Assembly: GCF_019195395.1 (NCBI RefSeq)
Contig: NZ_CP078067.1
Coordinates: 248,001 to 312,000, forward strand
Direction of reading: 5' to 3'
Length of the DNA: 64,000 nt
From: Kaistella faecalis
GTDB taxonomy: Bacteria > Bacteroidota > Bacteroidia > Flavobacteriales > Weeksellaceae
Shown: positions 1 through 8,142 of the stretch, piece by piece
Numbering within the stretch: the stretch's first letter is position 1
Layout: each line of letters starts with the position of its first letter
Translations under genes and position numbers: made by a program
The notes under the pieces: model-generated
Told to the model about the DNA's origin: nothing
The model's database searches: none
Seen by the model: the letters and a program-made list of their open reading frames with translations, nothing else

Positions 1-329
1 GTATTCTGATGGTTGAAGTAATACGAGAACACTCTGTAATTTCGCTTTAGAAATGTAAGGAACTGCTGTTCCATTTCACGGTTAACCGTCTTACTGAAAA
101 CTCCAAGTTGCTGACAAAAAAGCGGCATCAGTACGAAATGGAATCCGTATTTTTTTTTCAAAGGCACGGGCATTATATAATCATAATCGCCGGAAACCAG
201 AAGTTCCCATTCTTCACACAAGGTGTCGAGAATTTCCTTTTTCGCATAAAAATTACGCTGCAACGAAGTTTCGATACAGTGTTGGTATTTTTCAAAGTCA
301 ATTTGCTGATAATTCAGTCTCTTAATCAT
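1..329 (-). CDS. Conserved hypothetical protein coupled to radC (partial, C-terminus off the left edge)
   Basis: An open frame of 109 codons reads leftward from an ATG at 329-327 with no stop before the window edge, so only the N-terminal part is present. It begins MIKRLNYQQIDFEKYQ and is rich in aromatic residues. The ATG overlaps the radC stop codon in an ATGA arrangement, which indicates translational coupling and one transcript with radC. From memory, proteins of this type follow radC in Chryseobacterium-like genomes and may belong to the FemAB/GNAT-like acyltransferase fold, but no catalytic motif is visible in this fragment. Function is therefore left open. The long unbroken frame and the coupling make the gene itself fairly certain. 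Confidence 0.75.
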   Translation of the reverse strand, partial: MIKRLNYQQIDFEKYQHCIETSLQRNFYAKKEILDTLCEEWELLVSGDYDYIMPVPLKKKYGFHFVLMPLFCQQLGVFSKTVNREMEQQFLTFLKRNYRVFSYYFNHQN

Positions 330-1003
330 AATAAATTTTCGTCGGCAAAACTGAAATAAGCATTCTGTGAAATAATTAAATGATCCAGCAACTGGATGTT
401 CAGAATTTTTCCTGCATCTGCAATCTGTTTGGTGATTCGCAAATCCTCCTGGCTGGGTTTCAGATTTCCGGACGGATGGTTGTGGGCAACCGCAATTGCC
501 GTGGCGAGATGTTCCAGGCCTGTCTTGAACAGAATACGCACATCAACAACAGACTGGTTAATTCCTCCCGCAGATAATCTCGATTTACCCAGAATCCGGT
601 TATTTTGATTTAAGAATATCGCCCAGAATTCTTCGGTTTGAAGATCTGAAAGATAAGGCTGCAACACTTTATAAATGTCCTTGCTTTCGCGGATCTGGAT
701 CTTTTCAGGGACTTCCTGGGCAGCACGCCTGCGGCCTATTTCCAGGGCTGCAGCTATTGAGATTCCCTTGGCTTCCCCCACTCCTTTAAATTTCATTAAA
801 TCCGAAAGCGAAAGCAGTGATAAATTATGCCAATTGTTTGCTACGGAATTCAGAATCTTTCTCCCGAGTTCCACTGCCGAATCTTCGCGGTTTCCGCTGC
901 CCATGATAATCGCCAAAAGCTCAGCATCAGAAAGCGCATTTTTACCCTTGAGTAAAAATTTTTCTCGTGGTCTGTCGTCTTCTGCAAGGAATTTTATGGA
1001 CAT
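326..1003 (-). CDS. radC: RadC family JAB-domain protein (UPF0758)
   Basis: This 225-residue protein has the full RadC layout. A helix-hairpin-helix stretch (FKGVGEAKGISIAAA, about residues 71-86) is followed by a JAB/MPN metalloprotease-like domain. The zinc-site motif HNHPSGN lies at 174-180, with the downstream Asp near 187. RadC was once linked to DNA repair, but its biochemical role in the family is unsettled, so only the family is assigned. The start MSIKFLAEDDRPREK is the typical beginning of the family. Its stop overlaps the ATG of the next leftward gene. The upstream lolD-like gene ends 79 bases away. Confidence 0.93.
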   Translation of the reverse strand: MSIKFLAEDDRPREKFLLKGKNALSDAELLAIIMGSGNREDSAVELGRKILNSVANNWHNLSLLSLSDLMKFKGVGEAKGISIAAALEIGRRRAAQEVPEKIQIRESKDIYKVLQPYLSDLQTEEFWAIFLNQNNRILGKSRLSAGGINQSVVDVRILFKTGLEHLATAIAVAHNHPSGNLKPSQEDLRITKQIADAGKILNIQLLDHLIISQNAYFSFADENLL

Positions 1004-1082
1004 AGCTTTTCGGATTCTGGGTGAACAGAAAATTCTTAATTTTTAAAGTTAGTGAAAATTGTAGAATTTACAATAAGCAGGA

Positions 1083-1751
1083 TCAGTAGATAATCTGCCC
1101 GTCTTTCATCACCAGTTTTCTGTCTGTTGTGTCGGCCAGATGCGTATTGTGGGTTACAATAACAAAAGTCTGGTTGTACTTATCGCGAAGATCGAAAAAT
1201 AGTTGATGCAGATCATCAGCATTTTTCGAATCCAAATTTCCCGTAGGTTCATCAGCAAAAATAATCTTCGGTGAATTGATGAGTGCTCTTGCTACCGCGG
1301 TTCTTTGCGCTTCACCACCCGACATTTCGTTAGGTTTGTGATGGAGCCGGTGAGCAATATTCAGGTCTTCGAAAAGTGAATAAGCTTTATCAAGGGATTC
1401 TTTTTCGTTTTTTCCTGAAATCCGGGTTGGAAGCAGCACGTTTTCAAGCGCTGTAAACTCTGGCAAAAGCTGGTGAAACTGAAAAACAAAACCAATATTC
1501 TCGTTCCGGAATTTTGAAAGCTGCCTGTCACTCATTTCGATAAACGATTTCCCCGCTAAAGCAATCTGGGTGTTGAAGCTTTTAGGATTAGTCGGTGTAT
1601 CCAAAGTGCCCAAAATCTGCAAGAGTGTAGATTTTCCGGCGCCGGATTCCCCGACAATTGACACTACTTCACCTTCGAGAATATGTACATCAACGCCTTT
1701 CAGAACTTCCAGATTACCGTATGATTTATGAATATTGCTTGCTTTTATCAT
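1083..1751 (-). CDS. lolD: ABC transporter ATP-binding protein, LolD-like
   Basis: The protein is 222 residues when started at the ATG at 1751 (MIKASNIHKSYGNLEVLKG). The frame stays open another 28 codons upstream, but that stretch contains a terminator-like hairpin and does not resemble the family. Walker A GESGAGKS is at 34-41. The Q-loop (FVFQ), the signature MSGGEAQR, Walker B IIFADEP with the family-typical TGNLD, and the H-loop VTHN follow. The size and TGNLD context fit the MacB/LolD class, which powers lipoprotein release from the inner membrane or substrate extrusion. No permease gene is adjacent, so the LolD name is by similarity only. It lies downstream of the pdh genes, separated by a hairpin. 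Confidence 0.85.
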   Translation of the reverse strand: MIKASNIHKSYGNLEVLKGVDVHILEGEVVSIVGESGAGKSTLLQILGTLDTPTNPKSFNTQIALAGKSFIEMSDRQLSKFRNENIGFVFQFHQLLPEFTALENVLLPTRISGKNEKESLDKAYSLFEDLNIAHRLHHKPNEMSGGEAQRTAVARALINSPKIIFADEPTGNLDSKNADDLHQLFFDLRDKYNQTFVIVTHNTHLADTTDRKLVMKDGQIIY

Positions 1752-1791
1752 GGTTTCAAAAATAGTGAAAATGATTTTAATACGTAAATAA

Positions 1792-1823
1792 AAATCCTTC
1801 CAAAAATACATTTGAAAGGATTT
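1792..1823 (-). terminator. Terminator-like hairpin after pdhC
   Basis: On the minus strand the 8-bp stem AAATCCTT/AAGGATTT is followed by TTTTATTT. It sits 20 bases past the E2 stop codon and before the lolD ATG. It probably ends most pdhC transcripts. Confidence 0.55.
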
Positions 1824-1842
1824 CAGAAATATCAATTTTAAT

Positions 1843-3510
1843 TTAGAGCAGCAGCGTTAAAGGCTGTTCCAAATATGTTCTTAAAGTCTGTAAAAACTGT
1901 GCGCCAGTTGCTCCGTCAACCACACGGTGGTCGCAGGCAAGTGAAAGTTTCATGGTATTTCCTACAACGATCTGTCCGTCTTTCACCACAGGTTTTTCAA
2001 TAATTGCCCCTACGGAAAGAATTGCTGAGTTTGGTTGGTTAATAATTGAGGTAAAGGTCTCAATACCAAACATTCCCAAATTCGAAACAGAGAAAGTTGA
2101 GCCTTCCATTTCGTTGGCCTTCAAGCCTTTGGATTTTGCTCTTCCGGCCATATCTTTCACTGCGGCAGAAATCTGGTTGTAATTCATCTGGTCTGCATTT
2201 TTCAGAACAGGAACAACCAATCCATCTGGAATTGCTACAGCAACGCCTACATTGATGTTTCCGTGGTGAACAATTTTATCTGCATGCCATGTTGAATTTA
2301 CCTGCGGATGTTTTCTTAAAGCCATTGCTGTCGCTTTAATCACCATATCATTGAATGAAATTTTAGTGTCAGGCAATGAATTGATTTCTTTTCTGGCTTC
2401 AATCGCTTTATCCATGTTTATTTCAACAATCAGATAATAATGCGGTGCGGTGAATTTACTTTCAGAAAGCCTTTTCGCGATGATGTTTCTTACCTGAGAA
2501 TTCGGTGTTTCAGAATCTTCACCCTGAACAAAATTCATTACAGGCTGAGCAGCTTTCACTTCAGCAATAGATTTAGTTTCTGCTACCTGAGCGGTCTGAG
2601 CGGATGGGGTGAAACTTTCCACATCTTTTTTCACGATTCTTCCGTTCTCCCCTGTTCCTTTTAAAGCATGAACGTCGATTCCTTTATCTTCAGCCATTTT
2701 TTTAGCCAAAGGAGAAATCGCCACACGCTCGCCAGTTGAAGCAGCTACAGGAGTCGAAGCTGTTTCTGTCTTGGATGTTTCTGCTTTCGCTTCAGCAACC
2801 GGAGTTTTATTTTCTGATTTTTTACCGCCACCGGAAATAATTCCGGAAACATCGGTTCCTTCAGGACCGATAATCGCTAAAACGGTATCCACCGGACTTG
2901 CTCCGCCTTCTTCAGTTCCTACATATAAAAGATTTCCGTTGAACTCGGATTCGAAATCCTGAACCGCCTTATCGGTTTCGATTTCTGCTAAAATATCGCC
3001 CTCTTTAACAGCATCACCTAATTTTTTGTGCCATTTGGCAACTTTACCTTCAGTCATCGTATCGGAAAGACGAGGCATGGTAATTACTTCCACACCTGCG
3101 GGAATTTCTGCTGATGCAGTTCCTTCTTCTTTTTCAACCGTCTTGGTCGTTTCTACATCGGTCACATTCTGTTCGGTTTTGTTTTCTTCGGGAATTCCTG
3201 CTGCTTCTGTTGCGGAAGTTCCTGCGGATGCTGATTGAGAATTTCCGCCTTTCAATGCTGAAATATCTTCGCCTGCATTACCAATAATTGCCAAAACAGA
3301 ATCTACCGGAGAAGATCCTCCTTCTTCAGTACCGATAAACAAAAGGGTTCCGTTATATTCTGATTCAAAATCCTGAACGGCTTTGTCGGTTTCAATTTCT
3401 GCTAAAATATCGCCCTCTTTCACAGCATCGCCAACTTTTTTGTGCCATTTGGCTACTTTCCCGTCCGTCATTGTATCGGAAAGTCGGGGCATTGTAATTA
3501 CTTCAGCCAT
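1843..3510 (-). CDS. pdhC: Pyruvate dehydrogenase E2, dihydrolipoyl acetyltransferase with two lipoyl domains
   Basis: E2 transfers the acetyl group from lipoate to CoA in the pyruvate dehydrogenase complex and forms its core. The 555-residue protein starts with two near-identical lipoyl domains, about residues 2-77 and 141-215. Each has the ETDKA lipoylation motif, with Lys43 and Lys181. Ala/Glu/Thr-rich linkers join them. A peripheral subunit-binding domain follows at about 263-298 (ISPLAKKMAEDKGID). The catalytic acyltransferase domain ends with CDHRVVDG, giving His528 and Asp532 of the DHxxxDG motif. The E1-alpha gene lies directly upstream, with a hairpin between them. The E1-beta and E3 genes are not in the window. 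Confidence 0.95.
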   Translation of the reverse strand: MAEVITMPRLSDTMTDGKVAKWHKKVGDAVKEGDILAEIETDKAVQDFESEYNGTLLFIGTEEGGSSPVDSVLAIIGNAGEDISALKGGNSQSASAGTSATEAAGIPEENKTEQNVTDVETTKTVEKEEGTASAEIPAGVEVITMPRLSDTMTEGKVAKWHKKLGDAVKEGDILAEIETDKAVQDFESEFNGNLLYVGTEEGGASPVDTVLAIIGPEGTDVSGIISGGGKKSENKTPVAEAKAETSKTETASTPVAASTGERVAISPLAKKMAEDKGIDVHALKGTGENGRIVKKDVESFTPSAQTAQVAETKSIAEVKAAQPVMNFVQGEDSETPNSQVRNIIAKRLSESKFTAPHYYLIVEINMDKAIEARKEINSLPDTKISFNDMVIKATAMALRKHPQVNSTWHADKIVHHGNINVGVAVAIPDGLVVPVLKNADQMNYNQISAAVKDMAGRAKSKGLKANEMEGSTFSVSNLGMFGIETFTSIINQPNSAILSVGAIIEKPVVKDGQIVVGNTMKLSLACDHRVVDGATGAQFLQTLRTYLEQPLTLLL

Positions 3511-3530
3511 AATTTTTATTATTTGAGATT

Positions 3531-3570
3531 AAAAAGCCGAAGCAGGAGATTTTGCAGTCTCCAGCTTCGG
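3531..3570 (-). terminator. Terminator or attenuator hairpin between pdhA and pdhC
   Basis: On the minus strand a 13-bp stem with one mismatch (CCGAAGCTGGAGA / TCTCCTGCTTCGG, stem 3537-3570) is followed at once by CTTTTTAA. This looks like an intrinsic terminator, yet it lies between two genes of one complex that are only 76 bases apart. It may set E1-alpha to E2 stoichiometry by partial read-through. Confidence 0.7.
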
Positions 3571-3586
3571 ATTTCAAATTTAATTA

Positions 3587-4591
3587 TCAGTTATTTTCTA
3601 ATTTGTCAAGGAATGGATAATCCTCCTGAGCATAAACATATTCGTAAACTTTGTCTGCAGTTGGATATGGAGACTGCTCCATAAATTCAACGCATTCTTC
3701 AACGAAATCTCTGGATTTTTCATCCAAAACATTCAGTTCGTCTTCAGTAGCCCAATTATTTTCCAGAATCCGCTGTTTTACGATCTCGATTGGATCGTCT
3801 TTCTTGTGTTCTGCAACTTCTTCTTTTGATCTGTAAGGTTCTGCATCAGACATTGAGTGGCCTCTGTAACGGTAAGTTCTGGCCTCAATAAATGTTGGTC
3901 CATCTCCTCTTCTTGCTCTTTCGATCGCTTCGTAGGCAGCTTCCGCCACTTTTTCAGGATCCATTGCATCTACAGGAAGGCAAGGCATTTCGTAACCAAG
4001 ACCAAGTTTATAAATATCTTCGTGATTGGCCGTTCTTTTCACCGAAGTTCCCATTGCGTACTGGTTGTTTTCTACAACGAATACTACCGGAAGTTTCCAG
4101 TTCATCGCCATATTGAAGGTTTCATGAAGTGAACCCTGACGCGCAGCACCGTCTCCGAAGAAACAGATGTTCACTCCCCCGGTTTCGAAATATTTATCTC
4201 CGAAAGCGATTCCGGCACCCAAAGGAATCTGGCCGCCCACAATTCCGTGGCCTCCATAAAATCTTTTTTCTTTGCTGAAGATGTGCATAGAACCACCCAT
4301 ACCTCCTGAAGTACCCGTAGCTTTACCGCAGAGTTCTGCCATAATTCTTTTCGGATCAACTCCCATTGCCATTGGATGAATGTGACATCTGTAAGCGGTA
4401 ATCATGCTGTCTTTGGTAAGATCCATTGCATGGGCAAAACCGGCCGGTATTGCTTCCTGCCCGTTGTACAAATGTAAAAATCCACGGATTTTCTGTTTAA
4501 GGTAAAGAGAACGGCATTTGTCTTCAAACCTTCTCCACATCGTCATTTCTTCGTACCACTGAAGATACACTTCTTTTGAAAATTCTTTCAT
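3587..4591 (-). CDS. pdhA: Pyruvate dehydrogenase E1 component, alpha subunit
   Basis: E1 decarboxylates pyruvate with thiamine diphosphate and passes the acetyl group to lipoyl-E2. The 334-residue length is normal for the alpha subunit of heterotetrameric E1. The thiamine-diphosphate motif is clear: FFGDGAARQGS at about 145-154, ending with ENN near 174-176. The YRGHSMSDAEPYR loop corresponds to the regulatory loop around the active site. The start MKEFSKEVYLQWYEEM fits the family. E2 is encoded next on the same strand. The beta subunit gene is not adjacent, so it must lie elsewhere. Confidence 0.95.
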   Translation of the reverse strand: MKEFSKEVYLQWYEEMTMWRRFEDKCRSLYLKQKIRGFLHLYNGQEAIPAGFAHAMDLTKDSMITAYRCHIHPMAMGVDPKRIMAELCGKATGTSGGMGGSMHIFSKEKRFYGGHGIVGGQIPLGAGIAFGDKYFETGGVNICFFGDGAARQGSLHETFNMAMNWKLPVVFVVENNQYAMGTSVKRTANHEDIYKLGLGYEMPCLPVDAMDPEKVAEAAYEAIERARRGDGPTFIEARTYRYRGHSMSDAEPYRSKEEVAEHKKDDPIEIVKQRILENNWATEDELNVLDEKSRDFVEECVEFMEQSPYPTADKVYEYVYAQEDYPFLDKLENN

Positions 4592-4685
4592 GTTTAATCG
4601 AAATATGTCGCAAAAATACTAAAAAACTTTGTCTTTACAGATAGCTTCAAAAGAGAATTTTATCATACTTCATTTAAAAAAAACT

Positions 4686-4693
4686 TATTTTTG
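4686..4693 (+). promoter_or_regulatory. TAnnTTTG box upstream of the PAP2-like gene
   Basis: TATTTTTG matches the Bacteroidota -7 consensus and ends 17 bases before the ATG at 4711. No convincing -33 TTTG is seen. Confidence 0.4.
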
Positions 4694-4710
4694 GAACCAT
4701 AATTTTACGT

Positions 4711-5313
4711 ATGTTAAAAAACTACCCGCCGGCTTTGATTGGAGTTTCAAAATTCATCTCGAATTTCTTTAATCCGCTTGTTTCCCTCATCATATTTTTC
4801 ATTTATATCAGCTCCAAGAATTATTCTGCGGCTGCTTCAATACAGACCTTTGTACCCATTTTACTGCTTACTGTTCTGCCCATTATTATCTGGATTGTGT
4901 GGAATGTAAGGAAAGGCAATTACACCAATTTGGATGTATCTAACCGCAACCAAAGGAAGAGTTTATATTTTTTTATTTCCGGGTGTATCGGGGTATATCT
5001 CATTTATGATTACATAACGACGGCATCCCCGGATGTCCTCATGATATTTCTCATGATTCTGCTTCTGGTACTGCAGTTCAGCAATTATTTCATTAAAAGT
5101 TCCATGCATACCGCCTTCAATGTTTTTGTAGCGGCACTATTTTTTGCTGAAAGCCCTGTTTTGGGGCTTCTATGGCTAATAATCGCAGTTTTGGTAGGGA
5201 TTACAAGAGTAATTCTGAAAAGACATACCACCAGAGAAGTGATTACCGGCGCGGTAATCGCTGTATTAGTTTCTTTTATTTACCTTTATACCAACATCCA
5301 ATTCCAGCACTAA
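4711..5313 (+). CDS. PAP2-like phosphatase family membrane protein
   Basis: This 200-residue, very hydrophobic protein has about five to six predicted membrane segments. Near the C-terminus it carries what looks like the PAP2 active site in modified form. KSSMHTAF stands in the place of PSGH. TRVILKRHTTRE fits the third motif S-R-x5-H-x3-D with Thr for Ser and Glu for Asp. PAP2 proteins hydrolyse lipid phosphates such as undecaprenyl or phosphatidylglycerol phosphates at the membrane. The first motif (K-x6-RP) is not obvious; the NRNQRK stretch may correspond. It heads a plus-strand cluster with a BlaI-type gene five bases downstream. The family call is moderate; the exact substrate cannot be told. 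Confidence 0.65.
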   Translation: MLKNYPPALIGVSKFISNFFNPLVSLIIFFIYISSKNYSAAASIQTFVPILLLTVLPIIIWIVWNVRKGNYTNLDVSNRNQRKSLYFFISGCIGVYLIYDYITTASPDVLMIFLMILLLVLQFSNYFIKSSMHTAFNVFVAALFFAESPVLGLLWLIIAVLVGITRVILKRHTTREVITGAVIAVLVSFIYLYTNIQFQH

Positions 5314-5318
5314 AAACT

Positions 5319-5780
5319 ATGAAAATAAATACGCTAACCCATTCGGAAGAGCTCTTGATGAATATTTTGTGGAAACTGAATTCCGCTTACATGAAAGAAG
5401 TCATGGAAGCATATCCGGAACCGAAACCACATCAGAATACGGTTTCTACTTTCATGAAAATTCTTGTTGAAAAGGAATTTTTAATCACCGAAAAAGAAGG
5501 CAGAATCTTTAAATATTCCGTGGCGATTCCCTATGATGATTACCGCAAATTTGTGCTCAGGAATTTTGCCGAAAACTATTTCAATAATTCTGTTCCGGAG
5601 CTCGTAAAAACCCTTCTTGATGAGCAACTCCTTACAAACAATGAATTGAACATTATCGCCGGAATCACCCGTTCTGAGGCGAAAGATGAAAGTCCGATAA
5701 GCGATTTTATCAACGAAATTACTTCAAACAAAAAGGAGAAGAAAAAAGGAAAAAAGAAGGACAAGAAGAAGAAAAAATAA
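5319..5780 (+). CDS. BlaI/MecI/CopY family transcriptional regulator with lysine-rich tail
   Basis: The 153-residue protein starts at ATG 5319 (MKINTLTHSEELLMNILWKL), five bases after the PAP2-like stop. The frame continues upstream inside that gene, but this start gives the usual family beginning. The N-terminal winged helix runs through about residue 75 (HQNTVSTFMKILVEKEF, then GRIFKYSVAI). A central region comparable to the dimerisation segment follows. BlaI-type proteins are dimeric repressors usually controlled by a BlaR1-type sensor protease. No blaR1 is adjacent here. The last 20 or so residues are almost entirely lysine with a few Gly, Glu and Asp, which is unusual for the family and could add non-specific nucleic acid binding. 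Confidence 0.85.
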   Translation: MKINTLTHSEELLMNILWKLNSAYMKEVMEAYPEPKPHQNTVSTFMKILVEKEFLITEKEGRIFKYSVAIPYDDYRKFVLRNFAENYFNNSVPELVKTLLDEQLLTNNELNIIAGITRSEAKDESPISDFINEITSNKKEKKKGKKKDKKKKK

Positions 5781-5799
5781 ACAGCTTAATCTTAATCCG

Positions 5800-7581
5800 A
5801 TGCTTAAAAAAATACGCGACATATCGGGCAAAACAGGCGAAATCATTCGGGAATACCCAATGGTATTGCTGATGTCTTTTTTAGGTGCAGTTTCCTGGAT
5901 GTGTTTTGCTCACACCGACTTCAATTCGCATCCTAATTTCTTTGTTTTTATAAAGTTCGCAATTGTTTCGTGTTTAGGAATTTCGGTGATGTTTGCATTA
6001 AATATGCTTTCACAGCGTATTGGTAAAAGATTTCTTCTGGAAATGGGAGGCGTTATTTTTTTGGTCTTTTTCTACCTAATTTTACCGGAGAATGAAAAAT
6101 ACTTTACAGAACGTTATGCTTTTTTAATCGTTCCAACTTTTATACTTTCGCATCTTTTAGTTTCGTTTACTGCATTTTTCGGAAAAGGAAAAGAACTGAA
6201 TTTCTGGCAGTTTAATAAGAATTTATTCATCAATTTATTTCTCACCGCAGTATTTACAGGCGTTCTAACGGGCGGTGTTGAACTGGCAATTTTAGCGGTA
6301 GACAAACTGTTTGATTTTAATTTTAATCAACGCTATTATCTGGAGACCTTTTATTTCCTTGCGATTTTCGGAAGTACTTTCATTTTTTTACTTTTTAATG
6401 AAAAAGGGCTTTTGCAACTGGAAAAAGACGGAACTTATCCTGTAATCCTGAAGTTTTTCACTCAATACATCCTGATTCCGCTTCTACTATTATATGCCGT
6501 GATTCTTTACTTTTACTCTGCGAAAATCCTCATCAACTGGGAACTTCCGCGGGGCTGGGTTTCGTATCTCATACTCGCATATTCTGTGGTCGGAATTTTA
6601 GCACTTCTGCTTGTTCATCCTTTAAAAAAAGAATTATCAGCATCATGGGTAAGAATTTTTTCTAAGATTTTTTATTTTACAGTGATACCGCTGTTGGCAT
6701 TACTGTTTACCGCAATTTTCACCAGAATTTTAGAGTACGGCTATACTGAACCCAGATATTTTGTTTTGCTCATCGCATTATGGCTCACAAGCGTTGTACT
6801 CTATTTTATTGTTGCAAAGAAAGCTACCATTAAATTTATCCCGATAAGTTTATTTTCATTTGGCTTATTTTCTTTGGTTTTTCCTTATCTGAATACTTTT
6901 TCTGTGTCAAAAAGAAGTCAGAAATCCGAACTTCGAGAAGTGATAATTCAAAATAAGCTCCTTGAAAACGGAAAAATTAATTTCAGTAAAAAAGTATCAG
7001 ACACAGTTGCAGATGAAATTGCGAGTAAATTTGATTTTTTGGTGAAACGCGATGAGAAAGACTTTCTTCTGCAACTGATACCGCGGAAAGACCAGAAACT
7101 CATTATAAAAAGTCTGGAAAAAAGAGATTTTTATGGCGTGCAAAGCCAGATCAGGTCAGCTTTCTCAAATGTAGATAAAACTAAAAAATCATTCCGGGGA
7201 GAAAACTTTGAACTTGTAAGCGAAAACCGCTTGAGGTCTGTCCAGGGTTATGATTTCTTTACGAGAGCGGCGAATTTTCCGAGTGAACAAGGGTTGACCA
7301 TAAACACAGACATTCTCCGGGTTTACAGCCAGCAACGCAATGGAGAACTATTGATTCTTACGCTGAATAATAAAGAAAAGTGGGATGCAACCCCCGCCAT
7401 TAAACAGCTTCTTCGTAAATATGACCAATGCACCGGTCGTCTTTTGGTTCCCGAGATTGCACTGGAAAAAGATCTGGGAAATTACCATCTCAAAATTATC
7501 TTTGATAATCTGATCCGGGAAAATTCAGTGACTGAAAATATTTATTTCGGCGAAGCTTATATTTTGATTCGACGGAGATAA
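5800..7581 (+). CDS. DUF4153 domain-containing membrane protein
   Basis: This 593-residue protein has roughly ten to twelve hydrophobic segments over residues 20-380, followed by a soluble C-terminal domain of about 200 residues. The membrane part (FWQFNKNLFINLFLTAVF, then GGVELAILAVDKLF) resembles DUF4153 proteins of Bacteroidota. The function of this family is not established. It starts 19 bases after the BlaI-type gene and is probably cotranscribed with the two genes before it. It is closed by a shared hairpin at 7614-7633. Confidence 0.75.
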   Translation: MLKKIRDISGKTGEIIREYPMVLLMSFLGAVSWMCFAHTDFNSHPNFFVFIKFAIVSCLGISVMFALNMLSQRIGKRFLLEMGGVIFLVFFYLILPENEKYFTERYAFLIVPTFILSHLLVSFTAFFGKGKELNFWQFNKNLFINLFLTAVFTGVLTGGVELAILAVDKLFDFNFNQRYYLETFYFLAIFGSTFIFLLFNEKGLLQLEKDGTYPVILKFFTQYILIPLLLLYAVILYFYSAKILINWELPRGWVSYLILAYSVVGILALLLVHPLKKELSASWVRIFSKIFYFTVIPLLALLFTAIFTRILEYGYTEPRYFVLLIALWLTSVVLYFIVAKKATIKFIPISLFSFGLFSLVFPYLNTFSVSKRSQKSELREVIIQNKLLENGKINFSKKVSDTVADEIASKFDFLVKRDEKDFLLQLIPRKDQKLIIKSLEKRDFYGVQSQIRSAFSNVDKTKKSFRGENFELVSENRLRSVQGYDFFTRAANFPSEQGLTINTDILRVYSQQRNGELLILTLNNKEKWDATPAIKQLLRKYDQCTGRLLVPEIALEKDLGNYHLKIIFDNLIRENSVTENIYFGEAYILIRRR

Positions 7582-7605
7582 ATAGGCTGAATTCGAAAAA
7601 ATAAT

Positions 7606-7633
7606 CATAAAAAAAGCGGCTTAAAAGCCGCTT
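7606..7633 (-). terminator. Rho-independent terminator, mainly for the RRM gene
   Basis: The perfect 7-bp stem AAGCGGC/GCCGCTT (7614-7633) is followed on the minus strand by a run of seven T. On the plus strand only a weak T-rich stretch follows, so it chiefly serves the minus-strand RNA-binding protein gene and may also end the plus-strand operon. Confidence 0.8.
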
Positions 7634-7657
7634 CATTATTTTGTGTAGACAAAAATC

Positions 7658-8005
7658 TTACCAGTTTGAACCGCCACGATTTCCTCCACCGTAACCACCG
7701 CCACGGTTTCCTCCACCGTAACCGCCACCACGGTTATTGTCGAAACTTCTTCTTGGTTTGTCTTCTCTTGGTTTAGCTTCAGAAACGTTAAGTTCTTTAC
7801 CGTCCAATTCTTTTCCGTTTAAAGCTTCGATAGCGTTTTTACCGTCTTCGTCGCTCATTTCTACGAAACCGAATCCTCTAGATCTACCGGTTTCTCTGTC
7901 TGTAATAATTTTAGCAGAAGATACTTCGCCAAATTCTGAAAAAAGGTCTTGCAATGACTCTTCTCTTGTAGAGTAATTGATGTTTGAAACAAAAATGTTC
8001 ATCAT
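7658..8005 (-). CDS. RRM-domain RNA-binding protein with glycine-rich tail
   Basis: The 115-residue protein has one RNA recognition motif at about 2-80. RNP2 is IFVSNI and RNP1 is RGFGFVEM. An arginine/glycine-rich tail of about 30 residues with repeated GGGYGGGNR units follows. This is the layout of cyanobacterial and Bacteroidota cold-inducible RRM proteins, which bind single-stranded RNA. Two ATG codons in a row begin the gene; either may serve. The upstream leader is about 137 bases of AT-rich DNA, long enough for post-transcriptional control, but no element was recognised. A strong hairpin lies just downstream. Confidence 0.93.
   Translation of the reverse strand: MMNIFVSNINYSTREESLQDLFSEFGEVSSAKIITDRETGRSRGFGFVEMSDEDGKNAIEALNGKELDGKELNVSEAKPREDKPRRSFDNNRGGGYGGGNRGGGYGGGNRGGSNW
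7680..7733 (-). repeat. Two 27-bp tandem repeats encoding the Gly-rich tail
   Basis: The 27-base units at 7680-7706 and 7707-7733 differ at only two positions (ACCACCGCC versus ACCGCCACC). Each encodes the nine-residue unit of the GGGYGGGNR tail. Unit number is likely to vary between strains. Confidence 0.85.
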
Positions 8006-8142
8006 AAAAAAAATTAAAAAATTAATACTTGTTGAAATTATAAATGAAACTCAACAATTGATGAACAAAGATTGATTTCGGATATAAAAACGGGTGCAAG
8101 TTACAAATTAAATTGAATTAAACAATTTTTTTTAATAATCTT

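Noticed and set aside
1752..1835. 28-codon N-terminal extension of the LolD-like ATPase
   Set aside because: It contains the pdhC terminator-like hairpin and does not resemble the start of ABC ATPases, which begin at ATG 1751.
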